A stretch of DNA of 64,000 nt, taken from positions 310,001 to 374,000 of the forward strand of contig NZ_JACOPV010000002.1 of NCBI RefSeq assembly GCF_016881005.1, read 5' to 3'. The stretch is from Pseudomonas arcuscaelestis (GTDB lineage: Bacteria > Pseudomonadota > Gammaproteobacteria > Pseudomonadales > Pseudomonadaceae). Below the pieces are notes generated by a model, which saw only the letters and a list, made by a program, of their open reading frames with translations, did no database searches and had not been told where the DNA came from. Both the position numbers and the translations under genes were made by a program. Of this stretch, positions 44,325 to 52,600 are shown piece after piece; the first letter of the stretch is position 1, and each line of letters begins with the position of its first letter.

Positions 44325-45059
44325 ATGAAACGTACCCTCGCCTTCGCTTTAAGCCTGCTTGCCACCCAAGTCTGGGCCCATGACAACCCTGGCATCAAAA
44401 GCGCCAAGGGCAACGCCGACGCCGCTTTCGACCTGGTTCAGACCCGGGTTTTCAAACAAGGTGAAAACCTGGTGTTTGAACAACTGGTCGATGGCAAGGC
44501 AGGCAGTCGACTGCCCAGCGCCAAAGGCGCCTTCGCGGGTGCCGAGGTGTATAGCTACGTGTGGCCTACCAGCCTGGACAGCAGCAGTGTCGGCTTTGAA
44601 GCCAAGGCGGGGATCCTCGCCCTGGCGCTGACCTCGCACCCGGATTTTGATGACACCCCGCAACTCGATGAAAACCGCGACGGCAAGACCGATAACGACG
44701 GTGGCCTGTGGCACTCCCACTGGGTGGTGTTGAGCAAGGATGAAAGCTGCGGACCCAGTGGGCTGAAGGTGCGCGATATCCCCAAAGGCGCCAAGCCCAA
44801 GCTGCCTGCTACTTGGCCAGGGGCGCCGATCTACATCGACTCTCCTGGTTACGATCTCAGCGTGGACAAGAACGCGGCGCAGATCAGTGTGCCCCTGGCC
44901 GCCGTAGGCTTCCCGCAAAGCTTCAACTACGACGGCGTAACCGCAGCACTGAAGGTCAATGCCGATCTGCACAACCCGCTGCTGTGCGTCAGCAGCGTCT
45001 GGGACATCAGCTCGGGTGAACTGTCGCTGCCGGGCACCTGGAAGCTCAAGCAGGAGTAA
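44325..45059 (+). CDS. Exported protein of unknown function
   Basis: The 244-residue protein has a short signal peptide (ALSLLATQVWA) and no recognised domain. The mature part is mostly beta strand, with a possible metal-binding phrase LDENRDGKTDNDGG (Asp/Asn-rich, calcium-loop-like) and an adjacent HSHWVV. One Cys (DESCGPSG) and one near the end (LLCVSSVWD) may pair. The start follows CAGGAG. It is divergent from marR-MOSC and the gap carries two related palindromes, so its expression is probably controlled by that regulator. A periplasmic job linked to metal, sulfur or oxidative stress would suit the neighbours but is not shown. An imperfect hairpin follows the stop. Confidence 0.75.
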   Translation: MKRTLAFALSLLATQVWAHDNPGIKSAKGNADAAFDLVQTRVFKQGENLVFEQLVDGKAGSRLPSAKGAFAGAEVYSYVWPTSLDSSSVGFEAKAGILALALTSHPDFDDTPQLDENRDGKTDNDGGLWHSHWVVLSKDESCGPSGLKVRDIPKGAKPKLPATWPGAPIYIDSPGYDLSVDKNAAQISVPLAAVGFPQSFNYDGVTAALKVNADLHNPLLCVSSVWDISSGELSLPGTWKLKQE

Positions 45060-45065
45060 GCAACC

Positions 45066-45112
45066 TGCCCAGGCGAGCCGCCCGACGACAGACAGCGGCT
45101 CGCCTCTGGGCA
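45066..45112. terminator. Hairpin after the exported-protein gene
   Basis: TGCCCAGGCGAGCCG at 45066-45080 pairs with CGGCTCGCCTCTGGGCA at 45096-45112, with a two-base bulge and a 15-nt loop. It begins six bases after the stop codon. No T-run follows on the plus strand. Confidence 0.55.
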
Positions 45113-45131
45113 AAAGCCTGCACTCATCGCT

Positions 45132-45530
45132 ATGCTGGTGGTCATGAATGCCACCTTGCCAACCCGCACACCCTGCCCACCTGGCGCCTGTGATTGTGGC
45201 CGTGAAACGCTGCAGGACCTGCGCATCCTGCTGCTGACGCGCCAGGAGGAAAAGCGCCTGATCGAACGCCTGGAAAACCTGCAGAGCCTGGCCGACCTGG
45301 AGCACATGCAGCGCAAGCTCTACGACAACCTGGGCATTCGCCTGCAGATCAGTCCCAGCGACAACGAGGTGCGCACCATGCGCGGCTTCAACATCCAGAT
45401 AGCAGAACTGCCGGGGCTGTGCCGCAAGACCCGCCAAAGCATCCCCGCCGCCATTCGCCGCGCCCTGGAGCGTCAACCGGAGATTGCCTACCGGCTACTG
45501 GACGCCCAGGACTTGTTGCGTGACGCCTGA
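45132..45530 (+). CDS. Small conserved protein with an N-terminal Cys cluster
   Basis: The 132-residue protein is not recognised. Its N-terminus has three cysteines in CPPGACDCGRE, then a charged helical stretch (LLLTRQEEKRLIERLENLQSLADLEHMQRKL). The C-terminal half contains IRLQISPSDNEVRTMRGFNIQIAELPGLCRKTRQSIPAAIRRALE. No signal peptide is seen. A start at 45144 is as possible as that at 45132; neither has a clear ribosome site. The gene ends three bases before the convergent siderophore receptor gene. The Cys cluster might bind metal, and a link to iron handling is only positional. Confidence 0.7.
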   Translation: MLVVMNATLPTRTPCPPGACDCGRETLQDLRILLLTRQEEKRLIERLENLQSLADLEHMQRKLYDNLGIRLQISPSDNEVRTMRGFNIQIAELPGLCRKTRQSIPAAIRRALERQPEIAYRLLDAQDLLRDA

Positions 45531-45533
45531 AAC

Positions 45534-47975
45534 CTACCAGTTGTAAGTCAGATCGGTGGTCAGGGTGCGGCCTTCACCGTAATAGCAATCGACATCACTG
45601 GTACAACGGCTGACATACACTTTGTCTTCGAGGTTTTGCAGGTTGACCTGCAACTTCACCCCTTTCAAACGCAGCGGCGACTGCTGAAAGTCATACGAAA
45701 GCATGCCGTCGTAGACGGTGTACGACGGGATACTGAAGTGATCATAAGCAAAGTCACTTCCGTCACTGCCACGCACATACCGTGCGCCCAGCCCCATGCC
45801 CAGGCCAGCCAACAGCGTATCGCCGGTAAAGTGGTAGTCCAGCCACAGCGACGCCGTCATCGGTGGCGTACCTGATGGGTGCCGGCCTTCACGGCCATCG
45901 TTGTCCTTGGTGTAGACCACATCGTTACGCGAAACCGAGGCAATCACCTCGAGGTTGTCACTCAGGCTGGCCTTGCCCTCAAGCTCCACGCCACGCGAGC
46001 GCAATGCGCCGACCTGGACGCTGCGGGTCCAATCGGTGGGGTCGGTGGTGAGGATGTTCTGCTGTTTGATCTCATACACCGACAGCTGCATAAAACTCTC
46101 CTGCCCAGGCGGCTGGTATTTGACCCCGGCTTCAACCTGCTTGCCGGTGGAGGGCTCGAACGGCTTGTGGTGGATGTCCGCCCCCGTCACCGGCAGGAAC
46201 GACTCGGTGTAGCTGACGTAGGGGGTAACACCGCTTTCGAAGCTGTAGCCGATGCCTGCGCGACCGGTGAACTTCTCGTCCTTGAGGGTGGCGAAGTTCT
46301 GTGCGATAGGTTCCCGGGTTTCGGTTTCGGCCCAGTCGTAACGACCGCCCAGAGTCAGGAACCAATTGTTCCATTTGAGTTGGTCCTGCACATACAAGCC
46401 CGTCTGGGTCACAGTGTTGTCCCAGTTGAACGGTTGGCCGAAGTTCAGCGCCTGACCGTAGACCGGCGAGTACAGGTCGATGATCGGGGGGGTTCGGTCG
46501 TAGAGGCCAAGGAACTTGGAATTGGAGTGGTAATAATCGACCCCCACCAGCAGCGTATGCGCCACCTCGTACGTATTGAACTTGGCCTGGGCAATGTTAT
46601 CGACGCCAAACACTTTATTGCGCTGTTTCCAATCGACTCCGAAGCGGGTCATGTAGCGCTGGTCGTCAACACCCGTCTGCGGGTTGGTGACAAACGTGTA
46701 GCCGTGCAACTGCGCGCGAAAGCGATCGTCGACATAGGCATAGCGGGCATTCTGCTTAAAGGTCCAGACATCGTTCAGTTCGTGACTTAACTCATAACCG
46801 AACGTGTACTGCTCGCGGTCATAGGCGTTGATATCGGGCTCACCGATAAACCGGCTGCGTTTGATCCGGCCATTGGGGCTGGAAAATACCGTTCCGATGG
46901 CGGGCAAGCCTTGAGCTTCTGGAACGCCGTTGTCTTTCTGGTAATGGCCATAAATCGTCAGACGGGTTTGCTCGTTAGGCACCCAGGTCATGCTCGGTGC
47001 AAGCATGAAGCGCTGCTGTTCGACGTAATCGATCTCGCCGTTTTTATCCAGGCCATTGCCCGTCAGGCGGTACAGGAACTCACCTTGATCATCCATGGGC
47101 CCGGCGAAATCGAAGGCCGCATAGCGCCGATCCTGGCTGCCGCCACCCAGTACCAGTTCACGCTGCGGCGTAGCGGTCGGGCGCTTGGAAACCATGTTGA
47201 CCAGGCCTCCCGGCTGGTTCTGACCATAAAGCACCGAGGCCGGGCCCTTCATGACTTCAATCCGCTCCAGCAGATACGGGTCGATCTGTAGCGCGCCGCC
47301 TGTGCTGCCGCCGCCGTAGGGCAAGTGCAGGCCGTCCAGGTACAACGGCGTAGGACTGAAACCGCGTGAAGTGGGCTCGTCAAAGATGCCGACACGGTCG
47401 GAGAAGCCACCACCGGTAATTCCGGGGGTATAGCGCAGGGCTTGAGTGACCGTTTGCGACCCCAGGGTCTTGATTTCGTCCTGGGTGATAATGTTGATGG
47501 TCTGCGGCAATTCAAGCACCGAGGTATCGGTCTTGGTCGCGGTGCCAGTGCGCTTGGCCACATAACCCACTACCGGCCCCCAGGCGTCCTCGGTCCCTTG
47601 CCCGGTGATCTGCGTGGCCCCCAGTTCCAGCGCATCGCTCTGCACCGTCGGCACCAGGTTCCAGGTTCCGCCTGCCGTGATGTTCAGGTCCAGACCGCTG
47701 CCGCGCAGTGCCTGCATGGCTGCTTGCTCGGGTGTGAGCTGGCCACTGACCCGGGCTGCCTGCTTACCCTGCACCAACGCGGGGCTGACCGACAGCACAC
47801 GTCCGGACTGGCGGGCGATGCGGCTAAGGCTTTCGCCCAGGTCACCGGCCGGGAGGTCGAAAGCCTGGGTGGTACTGACGCTGCTACCGTTCTGCGCCAA
47901 CGCGTACAACGGCGCACTGCTGCCCAAGGCGATGGCAAGGGCCAGCAGGCTGGGGCGGATCATGGAGTCTGGCAT
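45534..47975 (-). CDS. TonB-dependent siderophore receptor with signalling domain
   Basis: The 813-residue outer-membrane receptor has a signal peptide (about 30 residues). An STN/secretin-type signalling domain follows (about 35-115, FDLPAGDLGESLSRIARQSGRVLSVSPAL), which talks to FecR. Next come the plug (LPQTINIITQDEI, PGGLVNMVSKRPT) and a 22-strand barrel ending in TTDLTYNW. The late loop CTSDVDCYYGEGR is typical of hydroxamate-siderophore receptors (FoxA/FpvA-like group), so a foreign ferri-siderophore is the likely cargo; the exact one is not readable. The start at 47975 (MPDSMIRPSLL) is preferred to an extension to 48020. It is the third gene of a sigma-FecR-receptor set, and its transcription should be raised by the sigma factor at 49036. 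Confidence 0.93.
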   Translation of the reverse strand: MPDSMIRPSLLALAIALGSSAPLYALAQNGSSVSTTQAFDLPAGDLGESLSRIARQSGRVLSVSPALVQGKQAARVSGQLTPEQAAMQALRGSGLDLNITAGGTWNLVPTVQSDALELGATQITGQGTEDAWGPVVGYVAKRTGTATKTDTSVLELPQTINIITQDEIKTLGSQTVTQALRYTPGITGGGFSDRVGIFDEPTSRGFSPTPLYLDGLHLPYGGGSTGGALQIDPYLLERIEVMKGPASVLYGQNQPGGLVNMVSKRPTATPQRELVLGGGSQDRRYAAFDFAGPMDDQGEFLYRLTGNGLDKNGEIDYVEQQRFMLAPSMTWVPNEQTRLTIYGHYQKDNGVPEAQGLPAIGTVFSSPNGRIKRSRFIGEPDINAYDREQYTFGYELSHELNDVWTFKQNARYAYVDDRFRAQLHGYTFVTNPQTGVDDQRYMTRFGVDWKQRNKVFGVDNIAQAKFNTYEVAHTLLVGVDYYHSNSKFLGLYDRTPPIIDLYSPVYGQALNFGQPFNWDNTVTQTGLYVQDQLKWNNWFLTLGGRYDWAETETREPIAQNFATLKDEKFTGRAGIGYSFESGVTPYVSYTESFLPVTGADIHHKPFEPSTGKQVEAGVKYQPPGQESFMQLSVYEIKQQNILTTDPTDWTRSVQVGALRSRGVELEGKASLSDNLEVIASVSRNDVVYTKDNDGREGRHPSGTPPMTASLWLDYHFTGDTLLAGLGMGLGARYVRGSDGSDFAYDHFSIPSYTVYDGMLSYDFQQSPLRLKGVKLQVNLQNLEDKVYVSRCTSDVDCYYGEGRTLTTDLTYNW

Positions 47976-48064
47976 TGTGTGTAGGGGCTCGTTTGAAGTT
48001 GTTGTCCATAACGAGGACACGCCAGTGGCCGGATCCCCTCACGGCCGCAGATTTTTTTTGCCCC

Positions 48065-49039
48065 TCAGCTCACATCGATGCGCGTCAGCCAGCCGCCGAA
48101 GCTGTCAACGCTGATCGGCAGGGTTTCGCTGAGCGAAATCAAGGTGCGGTCACTGTCATCCAGCGGAAAACTGCCATACACGCGGATGCGCGCTGCTGCT
48201 GGGCTGATGCGCAGCAAGCCTGCTCGATACGGTCGCAAGGCCTCGATCAGATCGCCCAGGGGTTCGTCGCGCACATCCACGCGACCATCAGTCCAACCGG
48301 CCCGGGTCCGCAGCGAAGGCGCCAGGGCAACACTGCGCAGACCATCGAACGCATAAGCCTGCCCTTCCTCGACGCGCTGTGCAGCGACATTGCCGGTGGT
48401 TAGCAAGACAGTATGTGCCTGCACCGCCACCAGGCTTTGTTGATCGTCCTGGCTTACGGTAAAGCGCGTGCCCTGGGCTTGTACCTGGCCTTGGCGCGTG
48501 GCAACAATGAACGGGCGACCGGCCTCGACAGCAACATCCACCTGTAACTCACCCTCGCGCAGCAGCACCAGGCGCTGCTTGGCGTTGAACTGCAGGTCCA
48601 CAGCCGTACGCGCGTTAAGACGCAAGCGCGAGCCATCGCTGAGGGTGAGACTGCGACGCTCACCGGTAGCGGTGTGCACGTCAGCGAGCAAATCGCCTAA
48701 CGGCGTTCGCCGGTGAGCCAGGCCGGCACAGCCCAATCCCAGCAACAGCATGGCCAGACCACCCCCCAGCACCTTGCGTCGCGATGGCACAGGTTGCACG
48801 CGCAGGCTGCGACTGGCGATCGCCAGTTGCCCAGGTGAGCGTTGTTCGGCTTGATGCAAACCGGCCAAAGGCTCTTGCATCAGCGCGTTGACCCGTTGCC
48901 AGGCGGTTTGATGGGTCGGGCAGTGTTTTAACCAACACTCGAAAGCGTGATGCGTCTTGTCATGCGCTGGCGCGTTTTCGAGTTTGAGTAGCCAGTCCAC
49001 AGCCTCGTGGGTAGCGCGATCTACCGGCGCGTTGCTCAT
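48065..49039 (-). CDS. FecR-type anti-sigma/sigma regulator
   Basis: The 324-residue membrane protein has a cytoplasmic N-terminal sigma-binding domain (about 1-85, VDRATHEAVDWLLKLENAP ... FECWLKHCPTHQTAWQRVNAL). A single membrane helix follows (VLGGGLAMLLLGLGCAGLA), then a periplasmic FecR domain (about 120-315, TATGERRSLTLSDGSRLRLNARTAVD). It relays the signal from the loaded receptor to the sigma factor. The start at 49039 overlaps the sigma gene stop by four bases (ATGA), so the pair is coupled. The receptor gene follows after 89 bp. Confidence 0.94.
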   Translation of the reverse strand: MSNAPVDRATHEAVDWLLKLENAPAHDKTHHAFECWLKHCPTHQTAWQRVNALMQEPLAGLHQAEQRSPGQLAIASRSLRVQPVPSRRKVLGGGLAMLLLGLGCAGLAHRRTPLGDLLADVHTATGERRSLTLSDGSRLRLNARTAVDLQFNAKQRLVLLREGELQVDVAVEAGRPFIVATRQGQVQAQGTRFTVSQDDQQSLVAVQAHTVLLTTGNVAAQRVEEGQAYAFDGLRSVALAPSLRTRAGWTDGRVDVRDEPLGDLIEALRPYRAGLLRISPAAARIRVYGSFPLDDSDRTLISLSETLPISVDSFGGWLTRIDVS

Positions 49040-49542
49040 TCGGCCTCCACGCTCAGGCAATGCAGGAACGCCCGACGCAAATCCCTCTCCACCGTTGCCA
49101 GCGAAACGCCCAACTGCGTTGCGATCATGGGCTGGCTCATACCTTCGAGACGATGCAGGATAAAAGCGTGGCGCGCCCGTGTGGGCAAGCCGTCGAGCAA
49201 CCGGTCGATCTGTGCCAATGCCTCGCGTACCAGCAACACATCCTCAACTGAAGGCATACAGCACTCCGGCAGCCGCCCAAGCGCCTCCAAATAGGCCTGC
49301 TCCAGGGCTCGCCGGCGAAACAGGTTGCTCAATAGACGCCGGGCAACGGTAGCCAGAAAGGCACGAGGTTCTTCCAGGGCTGGCAAGGCACTACTGCCCA
49401 TGGCCCGGACGAAGGTATCCTGAGCCAGATCGGCAGCATCATCAGGGCAGTTCAGCCGACGATACAGCCAGGCGCGCAGCCAGCGGTGATGGTCGCTGTA
49501 GAGATCGGCCACGATTGTATTGGTGTCGACGGAACGGTTCAC
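49036..49542 (-). CDS. ECF sigma factor, FecI family
   Basis: The 168-residue sigma factor has region 2 (about 10-75, YSDHHRWLRAWLYRRLNCPDDAADLAQDTFVRAM) and region 4 (about 110-165, LPTRARHAFILHRLEGMSQPMIATQLGVSLATVERDLRRAF), the latter of FecI type. The start is GTG at 49542 with a weak ribosome site. A Fur box lies 22 bp upstream, so the gene should be released when iron is scarce and then switched on through FecR when the siderophore is present. Confidence 0.94.
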   Translation of the reverse strand: MNRSVDTNTIVADLYSDHHRWLRAWLYRRLNCPDDAADLAQDTFVRAMGSSALPALEEPRAFLATVARRLLSNLFRRRALEQAYLEALGRLPECCMPSVEDVLLVREALAQIDRLLDGLPTRARHAFILHRLEGMSQPMIATQLGVSLATVERDLRRAFLHCLSVEAE

Positions 49543-49563
49543 TGACAGGAATCACACGCTAAT

Positions 49564-49582
49564 GGTAATTACTATCATTATC
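49564..49582 (-). promoter_or_regulatory. Fur box upstream of the FecI-type sigma gene
   Basis: On the minus strand the site reads GATAATGATAGTAATTACC, matching 16 of 19 positions of the Fur consensus GATAATGATAATCATTATC. It ends 22 bp before the GTG start of the sigma gene. The divergent gene at 49630 starts 48 bp on the other side, so Fur could affect both. Confidence 0.85.
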
Positions 49583-49629
49583 GTGATAGCACGATGAATA
49601 TACAATCCCTTCGTAGGAACACATGACCG

Positions 49630-49923
49630 ATGCTTGCCTTGACCCCGCGTGAGGTTTACCAGCAACTGCGCGACGCCGCCCTCGGGATACGCCCAATGAC
49701 GCGTCTGGCGCCTGCCCTTTCGAACAACCTGGTACGGGTAGAGATAGAAGGCTGGCAACTGTTGCTGGACGTTGAAGGCAAGCGCCTGCACCACTGCGAG
49801 CGCTGCCAGCACCCTGATGGTCGCCACGGCTCACTGGAAACCTGGCAGCGCTATGGCACCGACCCGGTCAGCCTGTTGAGCACCTGGGAGCTGGCCCAGA
49901 TCGAGCGCCTGCTCGACCTGTGA
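49630..49923 (+). CDS. Small conserved Pseudomonas protein of unknown function
   Basis: The 97-residue cytoplasmic protein resembles a family of small pseudomonad proteins without assigned function. It starts LTPREVYQQLRDAALG, has a beta hairpin (VRVEIEGWQLLLDVEGKRLHHC), a C-x2-C pair with flanking His (HHCERCQHPDGRHG) that might bind metal, and a C-terminal helix (WELAQIERLLDL). The ribosome site AGGA is somewhat distant; an overlapping ATG at 49623 is in another frame and closes after nine codons. It is divergent from the sigma gene across the Fur box, so iron control is possible. Confidence 0.7.
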   Translation: MLALTPREVYQQLRDAALGIRPMTRLAPALSNNLVRVEIEGWQLLLDVEGKRLHHCERCQHPDGRHGSLETWQRYGTDPVSLLSTWELAQIERLLDL

Positions 49924-49938
49924 CCGAATCGCGGGGCG

Positions 49939-50679
49939 TTAGAAGGTTTTGTTGGCGCTTGCCACAACGGTGGCCGAGCACAGGTCGTCGAATCCATACC
50001 AACCGGTGCACTCGCTTTTCGACAGGTCGGTGTCGATGTAACTCAAGCCCCAGGTAACCCCCACAAACTCACGGGTGAATTTCACTTCCCACTCGTAGTA
50101 AGTGTTTCGGTCGTCACCACTGGCAGACCAGAAGGCCGGGTCTTTTACATCGTTGCGACCGGCGCGCAGCTCCAGGCCAACCTCACCGGGCAAGGCAAAG
50201 CTATAGCCAAGATAGGTGTAAAGCGTGTCCTGATCTTCGCCGAAGAAATTCGGTGTGTCATCTGAGTAATAGGCACCGAGTTTCACCCCATAAACATCGA
50301 GAATCGCGTACACCTCGCTCAGATTGAATTGCGCTTCCTTGGGATAGTCGTACTTGATGTAGCCAAGGTCCAGACTGATCGAATCGGTGGCTTGCCAGTA
50401 CCAACCGGCGTAGTACTCCAACTCCTGGCGCGTCTTGAACTCACTGCCGAAGTCAACGTTCGAGGTCCAGGCCCCCAGGTACAGACCACTGCTGTGGATC
50501 AGCGTCGCGCCCCCCTGCAGTGCTGGGTCGCCAAGGGTTTGCGAAATACCACGGCTGCGATAATCACTGGCAGCGGTGAGCTCCACCTCCAGGAGGAAAT
50601 CGTCACTCAGGGTCAGCGCTTGACTGGTCAGTGGCGCCAGCAGCAAGCCGGCGAGGGAGATAACGGTACGTACGTTCAT
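49939..50679 (-). CDS. TorF-family putative outer-membrane porin
   Basis: The 246-residue protein has a signal peptide (LLLAPLTSQA) and a beta-barrel pattern ending in aromatic Phe (VVASANKTF). It matches the TorF/TIGR02001 porin family: the opening VELTAASDYRSRGISQTLGDPALQGG, GLYLGAWTSNVDFG and LEYYAGWYW are characteristic. Two Cys near the end (SECTGWYGFDDLC) may form a disulfide. The gene lies 97 bp downstream of the exported amidohydrolase on the same strand and may let its substrates or products cross the outer membrane, which is inference. Confidence 0.88.
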   Translation of the reverse strand: MNVRTVISLAGLLLAPLTSQALTLSDDFLLEVELTAASDYRSRGISQTLGDPALQGGATLIHSSGLYLGAWTSNVDFGSEFKTRQELEYYAGWYWQATDSISLDLGYIKYDYPKEAQFNLSEVYAILDVYGVKLGAYYSDDTPNFFGEDQDTLYTYLGYSFALPGEVGLELRAGRNDVKDPAFWSASGDDRNTYYEWEVKFTREFVGVTWGLSYIDTDLSKSECTGWYGFDDLCSATVVASANKTF

Positions 50680-50776
50680 ACAAAAACCCTTGTTTTTATT
50701 GGTGTGCGGGCAGATTCCTGCAGACGAAGCCGCGCCCCTCGCAGAGCAAGGAGCCAGGCATCATCAGAGGGGGGCC

Positions 50777-52519
50777 TCAGGAGGCGGGGGCGTAGACCTG
50801 CTTGCCGGCGAAGAAGGTCTTCAGTACTTGAGTCTCGAACAGTTCATCGTCGCTGACCTTGAATACATCGCGGTCCAGCACGATCAGGTCAGCCTGCTTG
50901 CCAGGCGCCAGTGAACCGATCTGCTGCTCCAGGCGCAGGGTTTTGGCGGCATTGAGGGTGTAGGCCTGGAACATGAGTTGGCGATCGACGCTTTCCTGGG
51001 CGTTGAGTACCCCCAGCGGCCCGTTGCGCGTGGCAGCCTGGGCGATAGCGTTCCATGGGTTGGGGCTGGACACCGGCCAGTCGCTGGCACCGGAAATTGT
51101 CGCTCCAGCCTGTTGCAGGGATTTGGCCGGGTACTGATGGCTATAGGCTGAAGGGGTAATGTAGGGTTTCACCAACTCCACGGTGTAGCTCTCGCCAGTT
51201 GCCCAGAGCAGTTGCATCGAGGCGATCACACCCAGTTGCTTGAAGCGCGGGAAGTCCTTCGGGTCTACCACTTGCAGGTGGCTGATGCTGTGGGTCTTGG
51301 GCGTGTTGCTGACCTTGCGCGCATACTCGACGCCATTGAGAGACTCGCGCACTGCACGGTCGCCTACAGCGTGCATATGCACGATCCAATCACGCTTTTC
51401 CGCCGCGGCGACCAGCTCACCGAAATGCGCTGGCTCGATCAGCAACTGGCCCTTTTTGTTGCTGTTTTTGTACGGCTCGAGCATCGCCGCCGTCTGCCCT
51501 GGATACTCCAGCACACCATCGACGAACACCTTGATGCCCGGAAAGCTCAGGTTGGGCACACCTTCGAACTTCTTCGCCACCGTGGCCAACACTTCAAGGT
51601 CGGCAGGTCGGCTTTTCGGGTTGGCAATCATCAGCGCCGCGACATGGGCACTGAGTTCGCCCTTCTCTGCCAGCGTGCGGTACAGCGGCAATACACCGTA
51701 GCTCTGTTCGGTCGCCTTGAAGTCGAACAACGAATCGTCGCTGCCAGCGTTGGCAGCGGCGTCCATCCAGGCAGTAACGCCATACTGGTTGTTGATCCGC
51801 ACCGCTTCACGGGCAGCCTTGAGCATGAATGCTTCGTCGGCGGCGGGAATCTGACTGCGTACCTGGTCCCAGCGCGACTCGGAGAAGTACCCATTAGGGG
51901 TAAAGTCCGCGTCGTGCCCCACATAGCTGCGGTCCTGCTCGGACATTCCCTTGACCAGTGCCGCATCGATCTTCAGGCGTTTGAGCATGGCGTTGTTGGC
52001 CCAGCCGGTGTGGCCGTCGATGCCGTTGAGTACCAGGGGTTGATCAGCCCAGCGCCCCTGATTGAACACCTGGCCCAGTTCGCGGCTTTTTTCCCAGTAG
52101 GCTGAACTGGTGCCGGCAACACTGATGACATCCCCCGCCCGCCCGCGGCCCGCCTTGACCTCGGCAAGTATCCATTGCTCAAGCTCGGGCAGCGGCTTGA
52201 CCTCATCTTCAAGGTTCGCGCCCAGGCTTGCAGCCCCCCCTGCAATCGGATGACTGTGGGTGTCGATCATGCCCGGCATCAGTACCTTGCCGGCCAAATC
52301 GATGCGCTGGGTATTGGCGTCGGCCAACGCGTTGATCTGGGCATCGCTGCCCACTTGCAGGATCTTGCCGTCCTTGACTGCCACCGCTTGCATCAGCGCT
52401 TGTCCGGGCTCTGCGGTGTACACCTTGCCATTGACCAGTACTAGGTCAGCGGCGGCCATTGCCTGAATTGATGAAAAGGCCAACGTAGCGGCCATCAGGT
52501 TGGGAATCAGTCGTTGCAT
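50777..52519 (-). CDS. Exported amidohydrolase (YtcJ-like, amidohydrolase family 3)
   Basis: The 580-residue protein has a signal peptide (FSSIQAMAA) and a metal-dependent TIM-barrel hydrolase core. Metal and catalytic motifs are the opening VMPGMIDTHSHP, the carboxylate-bearing FPGIKVFVDGVLEY, HMHAVGDRAVRESLNG, ISHLQVVDPKDF and ASDWPVSSPNPW. The C-terminal composite strand TLRLEQQIGSLAPGKQADLIVLD closes the beta sandwich. YtcJ-type members hydrolyse N-acyl amino acids, formamides or similar amides; the true substrate is unknown. The location is periplasmic. It lies downstream of a LuxR regulator and an M14 carboxypeptidase on the same strand. Confidence 0.9.
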   Translation of the reverse strand: MQRLIPNLMAATLAFSSIQAMAAADLVLVNGKVYTAEPGQALMQAVAVKDGKILQVGSDAQINALADANTQRIDLAGKVLMPGMIDTHSHPIAGGAASLGANLEDEVKPLPELEQWILAEVKAGRGRAGDVISVAGTSSAYWEKSRELGQVFNQGRWADQPLVLNGIDGHTGWANNAMLKRLKIDAALVKGMSEQDRSYVGHDADFTPNGYFSESRWDQVRSQIPAADEAFMLKAAREAVRINNQYGVTAWMDAAANAGSDDSLFDFKATEQSYGVLPLYRTLAEKGELSAHVAALMIANPKSRPADLEVLATVAKKFEGVPNLSFPGIKVFVDGVLEYPGQTAAMLEPYKNSNKKGQLLIEPAHFGELVAAAEKRDWIVHMHAVGDRAVRESLNGVEYARKVSNTPKTHSISHLQVVDPKDFPRFKQLGVIASMQLLWATGESYTVELVKPYITPSAYSHQYPAKSLQQAGATISGASDWPVSSPNPWNAIAQAATRNGPLGVLNAQESVDRQLMFQAYTLNAAKTLRLEQQIGSLAPGKQADLIVLDRDVFKVSDDELFETQVLKTFFAGKQVYAPAS

Positions 52520-52600
52520 TGGAACGCTCTCTTGTTTTAACGGCTATGCGTACACCCTATAGCGCGGGACAAAAGAACGGACCTCTGCAAATGAGGAGGG

